64,000 bases of DNA from Tardiphaga sp. P9-11 (GCF_008329525.1 NZ_NPKQ01000001.1:434001-498000), one strand, 5' to 3'; counted from the stretch's first letter, positions 30,161 through 41,264 are shown. Notes: generated from the sequence alone by a model not told the origin. Program-made: numbers and translations.

Positions 30161-31015
30161 CTAATTCGCGCCGCTGGTGGGATACTTGGTGAAGTCGATC
30201 TTGAACAGCCCTGGATCGGGCTTTTTCGCCGTATCGAGATTGTAGATCGCCACCGTGGTGTCATAGCCCTGCGGGTCGGTGACGGTCCATTGCTTGAGCT
30301 GGCCGTCCTTGGTGCCGACCATCAGCATCAGGCGCGAGGTGCCGACCAGCGCATTCTTCTCCTCGATGGTCACCGACGTATAGAGATCGTCCGCGGTAAC
30401 GGCGACCACGTTGGTGTCTTTCATCAGGTCGATGCGGTCGGACAGCAGATAGCGCAGCGGCGTCTGCGACAGCGGGTAGATGTCCTGGGTCGCCAGTTTG
30501 GAATCGCGAACGGCGAGCGACTGGCCATCGGAGACCATCGCGATGGTGGTCGGCGCATCGTATTCAAAGCGGACCTTGCCAGGCTTCTGGATGAAGAAGT
30601 CGCCGGTAGTGCGGCTGCCATCGGGACCGACCTGAACGAAATTACCGCTCAGATTGCTGAGCGATGACAGATAGCTGCTGACCTTGCTTGCCTGGGCCTT
30701 CTGATTGGCGTCGAAGCTCATGAAAATACTGGCGGGAACATTGCGGCGCGGATCCGGAATGATCGGATTCGGCGGCGTGGATGTTGTCGCCGATGTCTTG
30801 GGGCCAATTGCAACCGGCGGCCGAACGGCTTGCGGCTCGGAGGCTGCCATCTGGAGGCTGGCATTGCCGCGTGCCTGTGGCGCAGGTCGCGGCAGTGGGA
30901 TTGTCTGGGCAAAGGCCGAAGGCGCCAGAATGGTGGTGACAAGCGTCGCAGCAAGGCCGGCTGCGCCGACGCGCAGGAAAGACCGGTCTGCGGCGTGATT
31001 GGTCGGGCGTCTCAT
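30161..31015 (-). CDS. lolA: Outer membrane lipoprotein carrier protein LolA
   Basis: 284 residues from the ATG at 31015, which directly precedes a signal peptide (GAAGLAATLVTTILAPSAFAQ). A Pro/Thr-rich linker follows, then the LolA beta-barrel (YLSSLSNLSGNFVQVGPDG, GDFFIQKPGKVRFEYDAP, LMLMVGTKDGQLKQWTVTDPQG). It shuttles lipoproteins across the periplasm. The frame stays open 63 codons further upstream, to 31204; that would place the signal peptide internally, so I reject it. Behind ftsK, ahead of xthA. Confidence 0.9.
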   Translation of the reverse strand: MRRPTNHAADRSFLRVGAAGLAATLVTTILAPSAFAQTIPLPRPAPQARGNASLQMAASEPQAVRPPVAIGPKTSATTSTPPNPIIPDPRRNVPASIFMSFDANQKAQASKVSSYLSSLSNLSGNFVQVGPDGSRTTGDFFIQKPGKVRFEYDAPTTIAMVSDGQSLAVRDSKLATQDIYPLSQTPLRYLLSDRIDLMKDTNVVAVTADDLYTSVTIEEKNALVGTSRLMLMVGTKDGQLKQWTVTDPQGYDTTVAIYNLDTAKKPDPGLFKIDFTKYPTSGAN

Positions 31016-31208
31016 CAAGGCGTCGTCCTGCTCGGCGAATTCGGCGCATTTTACCGCGCTTTGCGTCAGAATGGGTACCGGTTTTGCGCTCTGGCCGGTG
31101 GTCTCTTGCGCCTCCGTCGCGGCTGGCGCCGCCAGCGCAGGCGCTAACCCCTCGCTGTGGCGATTTCGCGACTCGAAAGCGGGATTGTCCATCGGCAGGG
31201 TCAAAATC

Positions 31209-33692
31209 TCAGAACCCGCTTTCTTCTTCTTCGATCAGAATCTCGCGTTTACCGGCATGGTTGGGCTGACCGACGATGCCTTCATTCTCCATCCGCTCTA
31301 TCAACGACGCTGCGCGATTGTAACCGATCTGCAGCCGGCGCTGGATGTAGCTGGTCGACGCCTTGCGGTCGCGTTTCACGATGGCAACGGCTTGCTGGAA
31401 CAGATCGCCACCACCGCCATCGGCACCCATGCCGGTGGAATCGAATACCGCGCCGTCCTCGCCTTCTTCCGGTTCTTCGGCGGTGACCGCCTCGAGATAT
31501 TCCGGCTCGCCCTGCGTCTTGAGATGGCGAACGACCTTCTCGACTTCCTCGTCCGACACGAAAGGTCCGTGCACGCGCGAGATGCGTCCGCCGCCCGCCA
31601 TATAGAGCATGTCGCCGCGGCCGAGCAGCTGCTCGGCGCCCATCTCGCCGAGAATAGTGCGGCTGTCGATCTTCGACGTCACCTGGAAGGAGATGCGCGT
31701 CGGGAAGTTGGCCTTGATCGTGCCGGTGATGACGTCCACCGACGGACGCTGCGTCGCGAGGACGACGTGGAGACCGGCGGCGCGTGCCATCTGCGCGAGG
31801 CGCTGCACCAGGCCTTCGATGTCCTTGCCGGCGACCATCATCAGGTCGGCCATTTCGTCGACAATGATGACGATGTAGGGCAGCGGCGCGAGATCGAGCT
31901 TCTCTTCCTCGTAGATCGCCTTGCCGGTTTCCTTGTCAAAGCCGGTGTGAACGGTACGCGAGAGCTCCTCGCCCTTGGCCTTGGCCTCGACGAGGCGCTG
32001 ATTGTAGCCATCGATGTTGCGGACGCCGAGCTTGGCCATGCGCTTGTAGCGCTCTTCCATCTCGCGCACCGCCCATTTCAGAGCGACGACGGCCTTCTTT
32101 GGGTCGGTGACGACGGGCGTCAGCAGATGCGGAATGCCATCATAGACCGAAAGTTCGAGCATCTTCGGATCGACCATGATGAGGCGGCACTGATCCGGCC
32201 TCAACCGGTAGACCAGGCTGAGGATCATGGTGTTGATGGCGACCGACTTGCCCGAACCGGTGGTACCGGCGATCAGCATATGCGGTGTGCGCGCAAGATC
32301 GATAATGATCGATTCGCCGCCGATATTCTTGCCGAGGCAGAGCGGAAGCTTGATGCCCTCGTTGTTGTCCTGCACGGTCAGCAGCTCGCGCAGGTAGACG
32401 TTCTCGCGATGTGCGTTCGGCAATTCGATGCCGATGGCATTGCGGCCCGGCACCACGGCGACGCGCGCGGACAGTGCGCTCATGGAGCGTGCGATGTCGT
32501 CGGCGAGGCCGATCACGCGCGACGACTTGATGCCCGGTGCGGGCTCGAGTTCGTACAGCGTGACGACGGGGCCGGGATTGGCTTTGACGATCTCGCCGCG
32601 GACGCCGAAATCCTGCAGCACGCCTTCCAGCGCGCGCGAATTGGCTTCGAGCTCGGCCTTGCTGAGCGGCTTGCGATCTGCGGCTTTCGGCGCGGTGAGC
32701 ATGCCGACGGAGGGCAGTTCGAACTTGCCATTCGATTTGCGGGCCGGCTCCTTGCCGGCAGATTTCTTGCGGGGGGCGCGCGCGACCGGCTCCTCTTCCT
32801 CCTCTTCCTCGTAGTCGTGCTCTTCGTCCTCGTCGTGACCGCTGTTGTCGTCATCATGCGGCGCGATGGAGGGACTGTTGCGGCGACCGCCGAGATTGGG
32901 TTCCTGGCGCTCGAAGGACGCCGCGCGCGCCTTGGGCTCGCTTGCAACCATCTTGCCATAGACCAACGAGAGGAGACGGCCGAGACGCGCCTTCGCGCTC
33001 ATCACGGCATGGGCGGCCCAGCCCAGCGAAACCGCGATCGAGCCGCGATCGCGGGTCTCATCTTCCTCGAATGGCTCGTCGTCTTCCTCGATGTCGATCT
33101 CGGCAAACTCCTCCTTTGCCTGCGCGCCATAACCGCAGGCGATGAAGAAGGTCACGATCATCGCCGCGCAGAGAAGAAAGCCGAGAACGAAGCGATAGAT
33201 AAAGCCGACGGGACCGAAGATCACCGCGGGGGCGCGAAACAGCGCGTCACCGACCACGCCGCCGACGCCGGTTGGCAATGGCCATGAGCCACCATGCTGC
33301 CAGCAGCTCGCAAAGCCTGATGCGATGATGGTGCAGAGAATCCAGCAACCGATGCGCAGCGCTTCGCGATCGAAATGCCGATGCGTCATCATCCGCCAGC
33401 CCCAGACGGCGACGGTGAGAATCATCATGATCGCGCCAAGGCCGAGGATCTGCATCAGCAGATCGGCGCCGATCGCGCCGGGATAACCGGCGACATTGCG
33501 GATCGCACGCGAGGTGGCATGGCTCAGGCTCGGGTCCTGCACGGACCAGGTCATCATCGCCGCCGCCGCGACACCTGCGGCGCAGACCAGGCCAAAGCCC
33601 GCCAGTTCACGCAGCCGTCGTCCCAGCATCTCGCGAATTGACGCGGGCAGGTGGCCGACGAGAGGAATGACGCGTTCGATCGTGGTGCTCAT
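31209..33692 (-). CDS. ftsK: DNA translocase FtsK
   Basis: 827 residues. An N-terminal membrane part with about four spans (residues ~25-185), then an acidic and low-complexity linker (including EEEEEEEP), then the motor domain with Walker [13 protein letters not shown] near residue 475 and Walker [15 protein letters not shown], and the C-terminal gamma winged helix ([27 protein letters not shown]) that reads KOPS. It moves DNA at the septum and triggers dimer resolution. It starts 38 bp after the aminotransferase gene. Confidence 0.96.
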   Translation of the reverse strand: MSTTIERVIPLVGHLPASIREMLGRRLRELAGFGLVCAAGVAAAAMMTWSVQDPSLSHATSRAIRNVAGYPGAIGADLLMQILGLGAIMMILTVAVWGWRMMTHRHFDREALRIGCWILCTIIASGFASCWQHGGSWPLPTGVGGVVGDALFRAPAVIFGPVGFIYRFVLGFLLCAAMIVTFFIACGYGAQAKEEFAEIDIEEDDEPFEEDETRDRGSIAVSLGWAAHAVMSAKARLGRLLSLVYGKMVASEPKARAASFERQEPNLGGRRNSPSIAPHDDDNSGHDEDEEHDYEEEEEEEPVARAPRKKSAGKEPARKSNGKFELPSVGMLTAPKAADRKPLSKAELEANSRALEGVLQDFGVRGEIVKANPGPVVTLYELEPAPGIKSSRVIGLADDIARSMSALSARVAVVPGRNAIGIELPNAHRENVYLRELLTVQDNNEGIKLPLCLGKNIGGESIIIDLARTPHMLIAGTTGSGKSVAINTMILSLVYRLRPDQCRLIMVDPKMLELSVYDGIPHLLTPVVTDPKKAVVALKWAVREMEERYKRMAKLGVRNIDGYNQRLVEAKAKGEELSRTVHTGFDKETGKAIYEEEKLDLAPLPYIVIIVDEMADLMMVAGKDIEGLVQRLAQMARAAGLHVVLATQRPSVDVITGTIKANFPTRISFQVTSKIDSRTILGEMGAEQLLGRGDMLYMAGGGRISRVHGPFVSDEEVEKVVRHLKTQGEPEYLEAVTAEEPEEGEDGAVFDSTGMGADGGGGDLFQQAVAIVKRDRKASTSYIQRRLQIGYNRAASLIERMENEGIVGQPNHAGKREILIEEEESGF

Positions 33693-33730
33693 ACGGTCGT
33701 GCTCATGCGCCCTGCATTAATCCAGGATCT

Positions 33731-34960
33731 CTAATTCAAAATCTTCACCAGCCGATGCAAGGCCTCGGCTGTCGTTTCACTGTCCTGCACCATGGCCAAA
33801 CGAATATAGCCGGCGCCGGGATTACTGCCGTCGGCCTGCGGGCGCGCCAGATAACTTCCGGGCACCACGCGCACGCCGCCATCGCGATACAGTCTCACGG
33901 TTGCCTCTTCGTCGCCGCCATATGCCGAGACATCGAGCCACAGACAGAAGCCGCCGGCCGGTCGCTTGTAGCCGTAGCGATTGCCGAGGATCTGATCCGC
34001 GAGATCGAACTTCAAGCGGTAGAGCCTGCGATTCTCTTCCACATGTGTTTCGTCGCTATAGGCGGCAACCGCGACCTGCTGCAGTGGCACCGGGACCTGC
34101 GGTGCGGCCACATTGCGCAGTTCGTGAAACGCGCTCAGGAATTTCTTGTCGCCGGCGACGAAGCCGACGCGCATGCCGGGCAGGTTCGAGCGCTTGGACA
34201 GCGACTGGAACGCAACGACATTGGCATAGTCGGGTCCGGCTGACGCCAGCATGCTGCCAGGCGCGGCCTGCGTATAGATTTCCGAATAGCATTCGTCCGA
34301 CAGCACGATGAAGCCGTAGCGTAGCGCGAGGTCGTGCAATTTCTTGAAGTAAGCGGGTGTCGCGACAGCGCCTTGCGGATTGGCGGGTGACGCGACGTAC
34401 ATCGCCACCGTGCGCGCCAGCGTCGCTTCATCGAGCGCGTCGAGATCGGGAAGGAAGCCGTTGGCCACTGTGGTCGGCATGAAAATCGGCTCGCAACCCG
34501 CCGCGCGCGCGCCGGCGCCATAGGCCGGATAGAACGGATTCGGCAGCAGGATCGCCGGCGTGCCTTTGCGTGGGCCGACAAAGCGCGCGGCCGTGATTGC
34601 AGCAAAGAACAGGCCTTCACGGCTGCCGTTCAGCACCAGCACTTCGGTTTCGGGATCGAGGGCGCGCGGGAGATCGAAGCGCGTACCCATCCAGGTGGCG
34701 GCGGCGCGCCGGAACGGTTCGATGCCCTTGGCGATCGGGTAGCGACCGAAATCTGTAATGTGCTTGGCGAGGACCGGCCCGACGAAATCCGGCACCGGGT
34801 GCTGCGGCTCGCCCAGTGACAGTGTGATCAGCGGTTGGCCGGGCTGATACGGCGCCAGCAATTCCGTCAGCCGCGCAAACGGCGAACGCTCGCCATCGGG
34901 CCCAGCCGAGGTCCGGCTGCCGGCGCCTTGCGCCGCGGAAGGAGGAGCGGAGAGTGCCAT
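33731..34960 (-). CDS. Class I/II pyridoxal phosphate-dependent aminotransferase (DapC-like)
   Basis: 409 residues. The fold-type I signature is SLSKRSNLPGMRVGF, with the PLP lysine; ASPANPQG and SDECYSEIY are also conserved. It resembles succinyldiaminopimelate-type aminotransferases (DapC) that make lysine/peptidoglycan precursor. The substrate is not certain from sequence alone. It heads a minus-strand run with ftsK and lolA. 294 bp without a gene separate it from amtB. Confidence 0.8.
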   Translation of the reverse strand: MALSAPPSAAQGAGSRTSAGPDGERSPFARLTELLAPYQPGQPLITLSLGEPQHPVPDFVGPVLAKHITDFGRYPIAKGIEPFRRAAATWMGTRFDLPRALDPETEVLVLNGSREGLFFAAITAARFVGPRKGTPAILLPNPFYPAYGAGARAAGCEPIFMPTTVANGFLPDLDALDEATLARTVAMYVASPANPQGAVATPAYFKKLHDLALRYGFIVLSDECYSEIYTQAAPGSMLASAGPDYANVVAFQSLSKRSNLPGMRVGFVAGDKKFLSAFHELRNVAAPQVPVPLQQVAVAAYSDETHVEENRRLYRLKFDLADQILGNRYGYKRPAGGFCLWLDVSAYGGDEEATVRLYRDGGVRVVPGSYLARPQADGSNPGAGYIRLAMVQDSETTAEALHRLVKILN

Positions 34961-35130
34961 CAGGAAAACGCCAGTACTTTCAAGGCAGCCGATCGCCCCA
35001 TGAGATCGGCTGAAACGGGATCAAACCACCATAGATACGGCGAGGTTAAGACGCGATTAACCATCGAGGTATGCGCCTTGCGATCGTACATTCAGCGGCC
35101 GTCCAAGCGGGCGCGCAAACAGGATGTCAC

Positions 35131-35170
35131 CCCAAAAAGTGAAGGGCCCCAGCTTGCGCTGGAGCCCTTC
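35131..35170 (-). terminator. Terminator of the glnK-amtB unit
   Basis: On the minus strand GAAGGGCTCCAGC and GCTGGGGCCCTTC form a 13-bp stem (one mismatch) around a four-base loop, followed by ACTTTTTGG. It lies 85 bp beyond the amtB stop. There is no T-run on the plus strand. The remaining bases up to the aminotransferase gene show nothing else. Confidence 0.75.
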
Positions 35171-35254
35171 GACGGATGGAGCATTGCCGGGTATGTGCCC
35201 CAACCGATCTCTTGAAACGCTCCGGGCGATCACTCGTCCGAAGCGTTTTGGCGC

Positions 35255-36694
35255 TTACATGTTGTAGGCGCGTTCGGTGTGCTCGGTGACGTCGAGGCCT
35301 TCGCGCTCGACTTCAACATTGACGCGGAGACCGACGATCACGTCGACGACCTTGAACAGGATCGCCGAACCGACGCCCGACCACACCAGCGTGGTCGCGA
35401 CAGCCTTACACTGCGCGATCATCTGGGTGACCATGTCGTAGTCACCGATCTTGCCGGCGACGTAGTCCATGACGCCCGTGCCGCCGAGGGCCGGGTTGAC
35501 CAGGATGCCGGTGCCGAGCGCGCCGATGATGCCGCCGACGCAGTGGACGCCGAACACATCGAGCGAGTCGTCATAGCCGAGCGAGTTCTTCACGACGGTG
35601 CAGAAGAACAGGCAGACGACGCCAGCGACCAGACCGAGGACCATCGCGCCCATCGGACCCGAGAAGCCGCAAGCCGGGGTGACGGCGACGAGGCCGGCAA
35701 CCGCGCCCGATGCTGCGCCGAGCAGCGACGGGTGACCTTTGGTCATCCATTCCGCGAACATCCAGGCCATCGCCGCAACCGCAGTTGCGAGGAAGGTGTT
35801 GGTCATCGCGAGAGCGGCAGTGCCCGAGGCTTCGAGGTTCGAACCGACGTTGAAGCCGAACCAGCCAACCCACAGCAAGGATGCGCCGATCATGGTCATG
35901 GTCAGCGAGTGCGGAGCCATCAGCTCCTTGCCGTAGCCGGTGCGTTTGCCGATGATCAGGCAGCCCACGAGGCCAGCAATGCCGGCGTTGATGTGAACGA
36001 CGGTGCCGCCGGCGAAGTCGAGAGCGCCCCACAGGAACACCTGGCCGGCATCGGCCATGACTTCATCAAGCTTGGCCTGAGCCGCAGCCTTCGCATCGGG
36101 AGCTGCTGCAGCAACAGCCTTGGCAGCTGCGACAATGGCGTCCGGACCAGCCCAGTACCAGACCATGTGCGCGATCGGGAAGTAGATCAACGTCACCCAG
36201 AGCGGGATGAACAGTGCAATCGCGGCGAACTTGGTGCGTTCTGCGAAAGCGCCGACGATCAGGCCGGGGGTAATGGCGGCAAAGGTCATCTGGAAGCAGA
36301 AGTAGACGAGCTCCGAGATGTTGGCGTCTGCGGTGAACGTAGCAGCCATCGAATCAGGGGTCACGCCGGCGAGGAACGCCTTCGAGAAACCACCGATATA
36401 GGCCGAACCGCCAGTGAAGGTGATGCTGTAGCCGTAGAGAGCCCAGATCACCATCACAATGCAGGCCGTGTAGAGAACCTGCATCAACACCGAGAGCATG
36501 TTCTTGGAACGGACGAGGCCGCCATAGAACAATGCGAGACCGGGGACTGTCATCAACAGCACCAGCACCGTCGAGGTCATCATCCAGGCGTTATCGCCCT
36601 TGTTGACCGTCGGATCGGCGTAGGCCGCAGTTGCGGCGAACAGGCCGACGGCAAGTGCCGCCAATCCCGCGCCAGAGGGACGCTTAAACGTCAT
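35255..36694 (-). CDS. amtB: Ammonium transporter AmtB
   Basis: 479 residues with a signal peptide (ALAVGLFAATAAYA) and eleven predicted spans. Family blocks: LALFYGGLVRSKNML, ELVYFCFQMTFAAITPGLIVGAFAERTKF, DFAGGTVVHINAGIAGLVG and SLDVFGVHCVGGIIGALGTG with the pore histidines. There is an Ala-rich insertion near residues 185-200. It is 54 bp downstream of glnK, its PII partner, and should be expressed with it under nitrogen limitation. Confidence 0.96.
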   Translation of the reverse strand: MTFKRPSGAGLAALAVGLFAATAAYADPTVNKGDNAWMMTSTVLVLLMTVPGLALFYGGLVRSKNMLSVLMQVLYTACIVMVIWALYGYSITFTGGSAYIGGFSKAFLAGVTPDSMAATFTADANISELVYFCFQMTFAAITPGLIVGAFAERTKFAAIALFIPLWVTLIYFPIAHMVWYWAGPDAIVAAAKAVAAAAPDAKAAAQAKLDEVMADAGQVFLWGALDFAGGTVVHINAGIAGLVGCLIIGKRTGYGKELMAPHSLTMTMIGASLLWVGWFGFNVGSNLEASGTAALAMTNTFLATAVAAMAWMFAEWMTKGHPSLLGAASGAVAGLVAVTPACGFSGPMGAMVLGLVAGVVCLFFCTVVKNSLGYDDSLDVFGVHCVGGIIGALGTGILVNPALGGTGVMDYVAGKIGDYDMVTQMIAQCKAVATTLVWSGVGSAILFKVVDVIVGLRVNVEVEREGLDVTEHTERAYNM

Positions 36695-36748
36695 TGTGTT
36701 TGACTCCTGATTGAATAATGGGTGAGCGCGAAATCCGAGGAATTCGAC

Positions 36749-37144
<396 letters not shown>

Positions 37145-37192
37145 TCACCACGCGGAGAAGTTCACTACGCGGGCACAGCCAGACCAGATAGA

Positions 37193-37208
37193 ATCAAATG
37201 CCGTGCCA
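37193..37208 (-). promoter_or_regulatory. Sigma-54-like promoter upstream of glnK
   Basis: On the minus strand TGGCACGGCATTTGAT resembles the -24/-12 consensus TGGCAC-N5-TTGC(A/T). The -24 half is exact; the -12 half has GA where GC is expected. It is about 105 bp before the glnK start, a plausible distance, and NtrC-activated sigma-54 control is usual for glnK-amtB. The rest of the 468-bp gap to the next PII gene shows no gene. Confidence 0.4.
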
Positions 37209-37555
37209 GATCGGTGGAATTCTCTAACGGTTTATGAATCCCCAGCTTTTCGCGTTTCTCACGCATTGAGACAGAGTGCGCTATTCGGTCGCGCCCAAAC
37301 TCTAGTCAATTATGCCCAAAATGGAAGCATGACAGGCTCTCGACATATTCCTGCTCAGGCCGCGGGCAGCTCGGAGGTGTCCAACTACGTCAATTCGAGG
37401 CAAAAAACTCGAGATTGTCTAATCTGCAGGCCTTCCAACTGGCGCGCGCAGAATTGACATGGCTCAACCGAGCAAAGCCGTAGAGGCTCTTCGGGCCTAT
37501 GCGAGGGGACTGAGAGCAGCTCTGGCTGAAAGCCCGGGAGGCGATGGCTTGCTGC

Positions 37556-37894
37556 TTAAAGCGCGTCGCTGTCGGTCTCGCCGGTGCGGATACGCAGGGC
37601 GTGGTCGATCGGGGTCACGAAGATCTTGCCGTCGCCGATCTGGCCGGTCCGGGCTCCGGTGGAGATGACCTCGACCGCCTTGGCCGCGAGGTCGGATGCC
37701 ACAGCGATTTCGAGGCGCAGCTTGGGCAGGAAGTTCACGATATATTCGGCACCGCGATACATCTCGGTATGGCCTTTCTGCCGGCCATAGCCTTTCACCT
37801 CGGTCACCGTCATGCCGTGGACGCCAATGGCCGTCAGAGCCTGACGCACTTCATCGAGCTTGAAGGGTTTGATGATCGCGACCACGAGCTTCAT
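37556..37894 (-). CDS. Second PII nitrogen regulatory protein
   Basis: 112 residues from the ATG at 37894 ([16 protein letters not shown]); the longer frame to 37936 has no family match. Same T-loop ([11 protein letters not shown]) and [11 protein letters not shown] signature as GlnK, about 75% identical to it by hand alignment. It is transcribed towards glnK and is separated from it by 468 bp. It could be a second GlnK left from a duplicated glnK-amtB pair, or act as GlnB; no glnA is next to it, which favours the first. Confidence 0.9.
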   Translation of the reverse strand: MKLVVAIIKPFKLDEVRQALTAIGVHGMTVTEVKGYGRQKGHTEMYRGAEYIVNFLPKLRLEIAVASDLAAKAVEVISTGARTGQIGDGKIFVTPIDHALRIRTGETDSDAL

Positions 37895-38060
37895 GCAGGC
37901 TTCCTCTTCGGGGCGGTGACGACCCTGCTTACGCAATCATGCGGCTTTATGCCATCCCTGTTGGCATCGCGCGTGGAAATTGGGCGGCCACGCTGCCTTC
38001 GGGGTGGGCCGGTTGCTCGCCAAGGCGGCGAAGCGGTAGCGGGGACTGGAAGCGGAGAGC

Positions 38061-38936
38061 CTAACTCGTCGGCTTCTCGCGTCGCTCCCGCACCGAGCCC
38101 TCCTGCGCCACGGTAGCCACCAGCGTGCCGTCGGGCTTGAAGATCAGGCCGCGCGCGAGGCCGCGGCCATTCTGGGCGCTTGGCGAATCCTGACTGTAAA
38201 GCAGCCATTCGTCGGCGCGGAATGGACGGTGAAACCACATAGCGTGGTCGAGGCTGGCTGCCATCGCCTGCCCATCGAACAGCGTGCGGCCGTAGCGGGC
38301 CATGATGGAATCGAGCAGCGAGAAATCCGACGCATAGGCCAGCGCGCACATGTGGAGCGCCGGATCATCCGGCAGCTTCGCGGCAGTGCGAATCCAGAAA
38401 TTGATACGGCCCTCCGGAATCTTCTCGCCGGCATAGCGCTGGAATTCCACCGGGCGCAGCTCGATCGGGCGGTCGGACTCGTAGTAGCGGCGGATGAAGT
38501 CGGGCATTTTCTCGATGATCGGGTGTTTCGAGAGTTCTTCCGCAGTGAGTTTGTCCGGTGGCGGCACGTCCGGCATCGGATCCTGGTGGTTGAACGAGTC
38601 CTCTTCCTCGGCGTGGAACGACACCATCATCGAGAAGATCGCGTGACCGTGCTGGATCGCGGTGACCCGCCGGGTCGAATAGCTCTTGCCGTCGCGCAAC
38701 CGTTCGACCTCGTAGACGATCGGAATCTGCGGGTCGCCGGGCAGGATGAAATAGCAATGCAGCGAATGCGGCATGCGGCCTTCGACGGTGCGGCACGAGG
38801 CCACCATGGCCTGACCGATCACCTGGCCGCCGAACACTCGCTGCCAGCGCGTTTTCGGGCTGCGGCCGCGAAACATGTTCACCTCGATGGTCTCGAGATC
38901 GAGGATATCGATCAGATCGATCAGGCTCTTGGACAT
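38061..38936 (-). CDS. tesB: Acyl-CoA thioesterase II (TesB)
   Basis: 291 residues, two hotdog domains. The N-terminus (LIDLIDILDLETIEVNMFRGRSP..RVFGGQVIGQAM) and the C-terminal MAASLDHAMWFHRPFRADEWLLY, including the conserved aspartate and the GLARGLIF segment, identify it. It hydrolyses medium and long acyl-CoA. Transcribed away from the ubiH-type gene, 142 bp between the starts. Confidence 0.93.
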   Translation of the reverse strand: MSKSLIDLIDILDLETIEVNMFRGRSPKTRWQRVFGGQVIGQAMVASCRTVEGRMPHSLHCYFILPGDPQIPIVYEVERLRDGKSYSTRRVTAIQHGHAIFSMMVSFHAEEEDSFNHQDPMPDVPPPDKLTAEELSKHPIIEKMPDFIRRYYESDRPIELRPVEFQRYAGEKIPEGRINFWIRTAAKLPDDPALHMCALAYASDFSLLDSIMARYGRTLFDGQAMAASLDHAMWFHRPFRADEWLLYSQDSPSAQNGRGLARGLIFKPDGTLVATVAQEGSVRERREKPTS

Positions 38937-39078
38937 GTCGGCATCTTTCGGTCGGCGGCAATATTAAGGGAGGTTTACCAAGACCTTGGCCATGCAGGCC
39001 CCGGTCGCGTTGCCGCCCTTGTTTCGCGTTCCTGTTTCGCCCAGCTATAAGCGCGTGGCAACAGCGAGAACGGATATC

Positions 39079-40299
39079 ATGGCGGCACAGCGAGGCATTG
39101 TCATCGGCGGCGGAGCGTTTGCCGGGCTGGCTCTGGCTTTGGCGTTGCGCCAGGGGCTTGGCCCCGATCTGCCGATTATTGTCGCCGATCCCGCGCTGGC
39201 GGTCAGGCCGAGCCGCGATCCGCGCGCCACGGCCATCGTCGCTGCCTGCCGGCGGCTGTTCGATGCGCTGGGTGTCTGGGACACCGTAGCCGCCGAAAGT
39301 CAGCCGATCCTCGACATGATCGTCACCGACTCCAAGCTGGAAGACGCTACCCGTCCGACCTTCCTGACCTTCGGGGGGCATGTGGAGCCGGGCGAACCGT
39401 TCGCCCATATGGTCGAGAATCGCCGGCTGATCGACGAGCTCGTGATTCGCGCCGAAGCGGCGGGCGTCGACCTGCGTGCGACTGCGGTGACGACATTCGA
39501 TTCACGGGCCGACGGTGTCAGCGTCACGCTCGGGGACGGCAGTGTAATCGAGGCTGGCCTGTTGGTCGCCGCCGATGGCGCGCGCTCGAAGCTGCGCGAG
39601 CGTGCAGGCATCGCGACCCATGGCTGGGACTACGACCAGTCCGGCATCGTTGTCACTGTCGGTCATGAGCGCGATCATGAAGGGCGTGCTGAAGAACACT
39701 TCCTGCCCGCCGGGCCGTTTGCAATTCTGCCTCTAACCGGCAAGCGCTCGTCGCTGGTGTGGACCGAGAAGCGCGCGGAAGCCGCGCGCATCGTCGCTTT
39801 GCCGGATGACGAATTCCATGCGGAGCTCGAACAGCGTTTCGGTCTGCATCTCGGCGAGATCAAAGCGCTCGACAAGCCGCGCGCCTTTCCGCTCGGCTAC
39901 TTCGTCGCGCGCTCCTTCATCGGCGAGCGGCTGGCGCTGATCGGCGACGCCGCGCACGTGATCCATCCGATTGCGGGGCAAGGACTCAATATGGGTCTCA
40001 AGGATGTCGCGGCATTGGCCGAGACCATCGTCGACGCCGCTCGGCTCGGCATGGATTTTGGCCAGAGCGATGTCTTGGAGCGCTACCAGCGCTGGCGCCG
40101 CTTCGACACCATGACGATGGGTGTCGCCACCAATGTGCTGAACGTCCTGTTCTCGAACGACCTGCCCTTCGTGCGCAGCATCCGCGATATCGGTCTCGGC
40201 ATTGTCGATCGCCTGCCGCCGCTGAAGGGTGCGTTCATCAAGCAGGCTGCGGGATTGTCGGGCGAAGTGCCGCGGCTGTTGAAGGGCGAGGCGCTATAA
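39079..40299 (+). CDS. UbiH/UbiF/VisC-type FAD-dependent hydroxylase (ubiquinone synthesis)
   Basis: 406 residues from the ATG at 39079. FAD motifs: GGGAFAGLALALAL near the N-terminus, DGARSKLRE in the middle, and LIGDAAHVIHPIAGQGLNMGLKD near residue 290, characteristic of the UbiH/COQ6 group. It hydroxylates a ring position of the ubiquinone precursor; which position cannot be told by sequence alone. Convergent with the Trm112 gene 12 bp away. Confidence 0.88.
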   Translation: MAAQRGIVIGGGAFAGLALALALRQGLGPDLPIIVADPALAVRPSRDPRATAIVAACRRLFDALGVWDTVAAESQPILDMIVTDSKLEDATRPTFLTFGGHVEPGEPFAHMVENRRLIDELVIRAEAAGVDLRATAVTTFDSRADGVSVTLGDGSVIEAGLLVAADGARSKLRERAGIATHGWDYDQSGIVVTVGHERDHEGRAEEHFLPAGPFAILPLTGKRSSLVWTEKRAEAARIVALPDDEFHAELEQRFGLHLGEIKALDKPRAFPLGYFVARSFIGERLALIGDAAHVIHPIAGQGLNMGLKDVAALAETIVDAARLGMDFGQSDVLERYQRWRRFDTMTMGVATNVLNVLFSNDLPFVRSIRDIGLGIVDRLPPLKGAFIKQAAGLSGEVPRLLKGEAL

Positions 40300-40311
40300 G
40301 CGCCGTTTCCC

Positions 40312-40512
40312 TCAATCGATCTTCCGCGCTTCTTCCGGCAGCATGATCGGAATGCCGTCCCGGATCGGATAAGCAAGCTTGGCCTGGCGCGAGATCAGCT
40401 CCTGGCGGCCGGCATCGAATTCGAGTTGCCCCTTGGTCAGCGGGCACACCAGAATCTCAAGCAGCTTGGCGTCGACGGTGCCTTCGGCGCGCTCGATTGG
40501 CGGTGTGGTCAT
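40312..40512 (-). CDS. Trm112 family protein
   Basis: 66 residues. [17 protein letters not shown] and [18 protein letters not shown] are the family pattern (YcaR/Trm112). The single cysteine shows a partial zinc-knuckle, as usual in this bacterial group. In eukaryotes the family activates methyltransferases; bacterial partners are not settled. Last gene of the cnoX-LON-Trm112 run. Confidence 0.88.
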   Translation of the reverse strand: MTTPPIERAEGTVDAKLLEILVCPLTKGQLEFDAGRQELISRQAKLAYPIRDGIPIMLPEEARKID

Positions 40513-40559
40513 GACTGCGCTCCGGTGATGTGGTCGTTGATCATAGCCGATTGTCAGAA

Positions 40560-41234
40560 TTACTGCAGCGGTGGGTCGCCACTGGTACGCTTTTTGGCCA
40601 GATCCATTTCGGTAACGGCGATCAGGATCTCGGCGCGTGTCTTGAGGTCGGGAGCTTCCAGCATCGCCTGCTTCTCTGGTGGGCCATAGGGCGACATCAT
40701 CGCCAGCGCATTCACCAGTGCTTCGTTAGGCGCTTTGTCGATGCCTTCCCAATCCACTTTCAGGTTGTTGGCCTTGAGGAAGTCGGTGAGCACCGCGAGC
40801 AGCGCGGCCCGGTCGACATCGTCTTCGCCCTTGCGTGCCGTGAAATCGTCGATGAAGGGGAAGTAGTCGACCTTGCATTGCCGATAGGCCGTCTTGACCG
40901 AGAGCTCCTGCACCACTTCGAAACGGGAAACGCCGGTCAGTTCGAGGATGTAGCGGCCATCCCCGGATTCCGCGAGCTGGGTGATGCGTCCGACGCAGCC
41001 AACCTTGAACAGTTTCGGCTTGTTCTCGTCGGGCGAGTGCGCAGCATCGGGCTGGATCATGCCGATCAGCCGATGCCCGTCGCGCAGCGAATCATCGATC
41101 ATCGCCAGATAGCGCTGCTCGAAGATGTTCAGTGGCATCTGGCCGCGCGGCAACAGCAGTGCGCCCGGCAATGGAAACACCGGGATCACCTCGGGAAGTT
41201 CGGCAGGCCCGCGATAGTCAGCATTGATGGGCAT
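40560..41234 (-). CDS. LON peptidase substrate-binding domain protein
   Basis: 224 residues with a LON N-terminal domain only ([63 protein letters not shown]) and no ATPase or protease part. Stand-alone LON domains are widespread; the role is unproven. It lies 30 bp after the thioredoxin-TPR gene. Confidence 0.9.
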   Translation of the reverse strand: MPINADYRGPAELPEVIPVFPLPGALLLPRGQMPLNIFEQRYLAMIDDSLRDGHRLIGMIQPDAAHSPDENKPKLFKVGCVGRITQLAESGDGRYILELTGVSRFEVVQELSVKTAYRQCKVDYFPFIDDFTARKGEDDVDRAALLAVLTDFLKANNLKVDWEGIDKAPNEALVNALAMMSPYGPPEKQAMLEAPDLKTRAEILIAVTEMDLAKKRTSGDPPLQ

Positions 41235-41264
41235 GTCCGGTTCCGATTCGTCACGTGAGGAGAA

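Noticed and set aside
30999-33287. A 762-codon plus-strand frame opposite ftsK
   Set aside because: It lies entirely antisense to ftsK, a complete and conserved gene. Its composition (Arg/Ala/Asp-rich) is what high-GC coding gives on the opposite strand.
35279-36703. A 474-codon plus-strand frame opposite amtB
   Set aside because: Antisense shadow of amtB; no family features.
37895-38060. Sigma-54 promoter before the second PII gene
   Set aside because: TGGCAT is present on the right strand, but the spacing to the next TTGC is too long.
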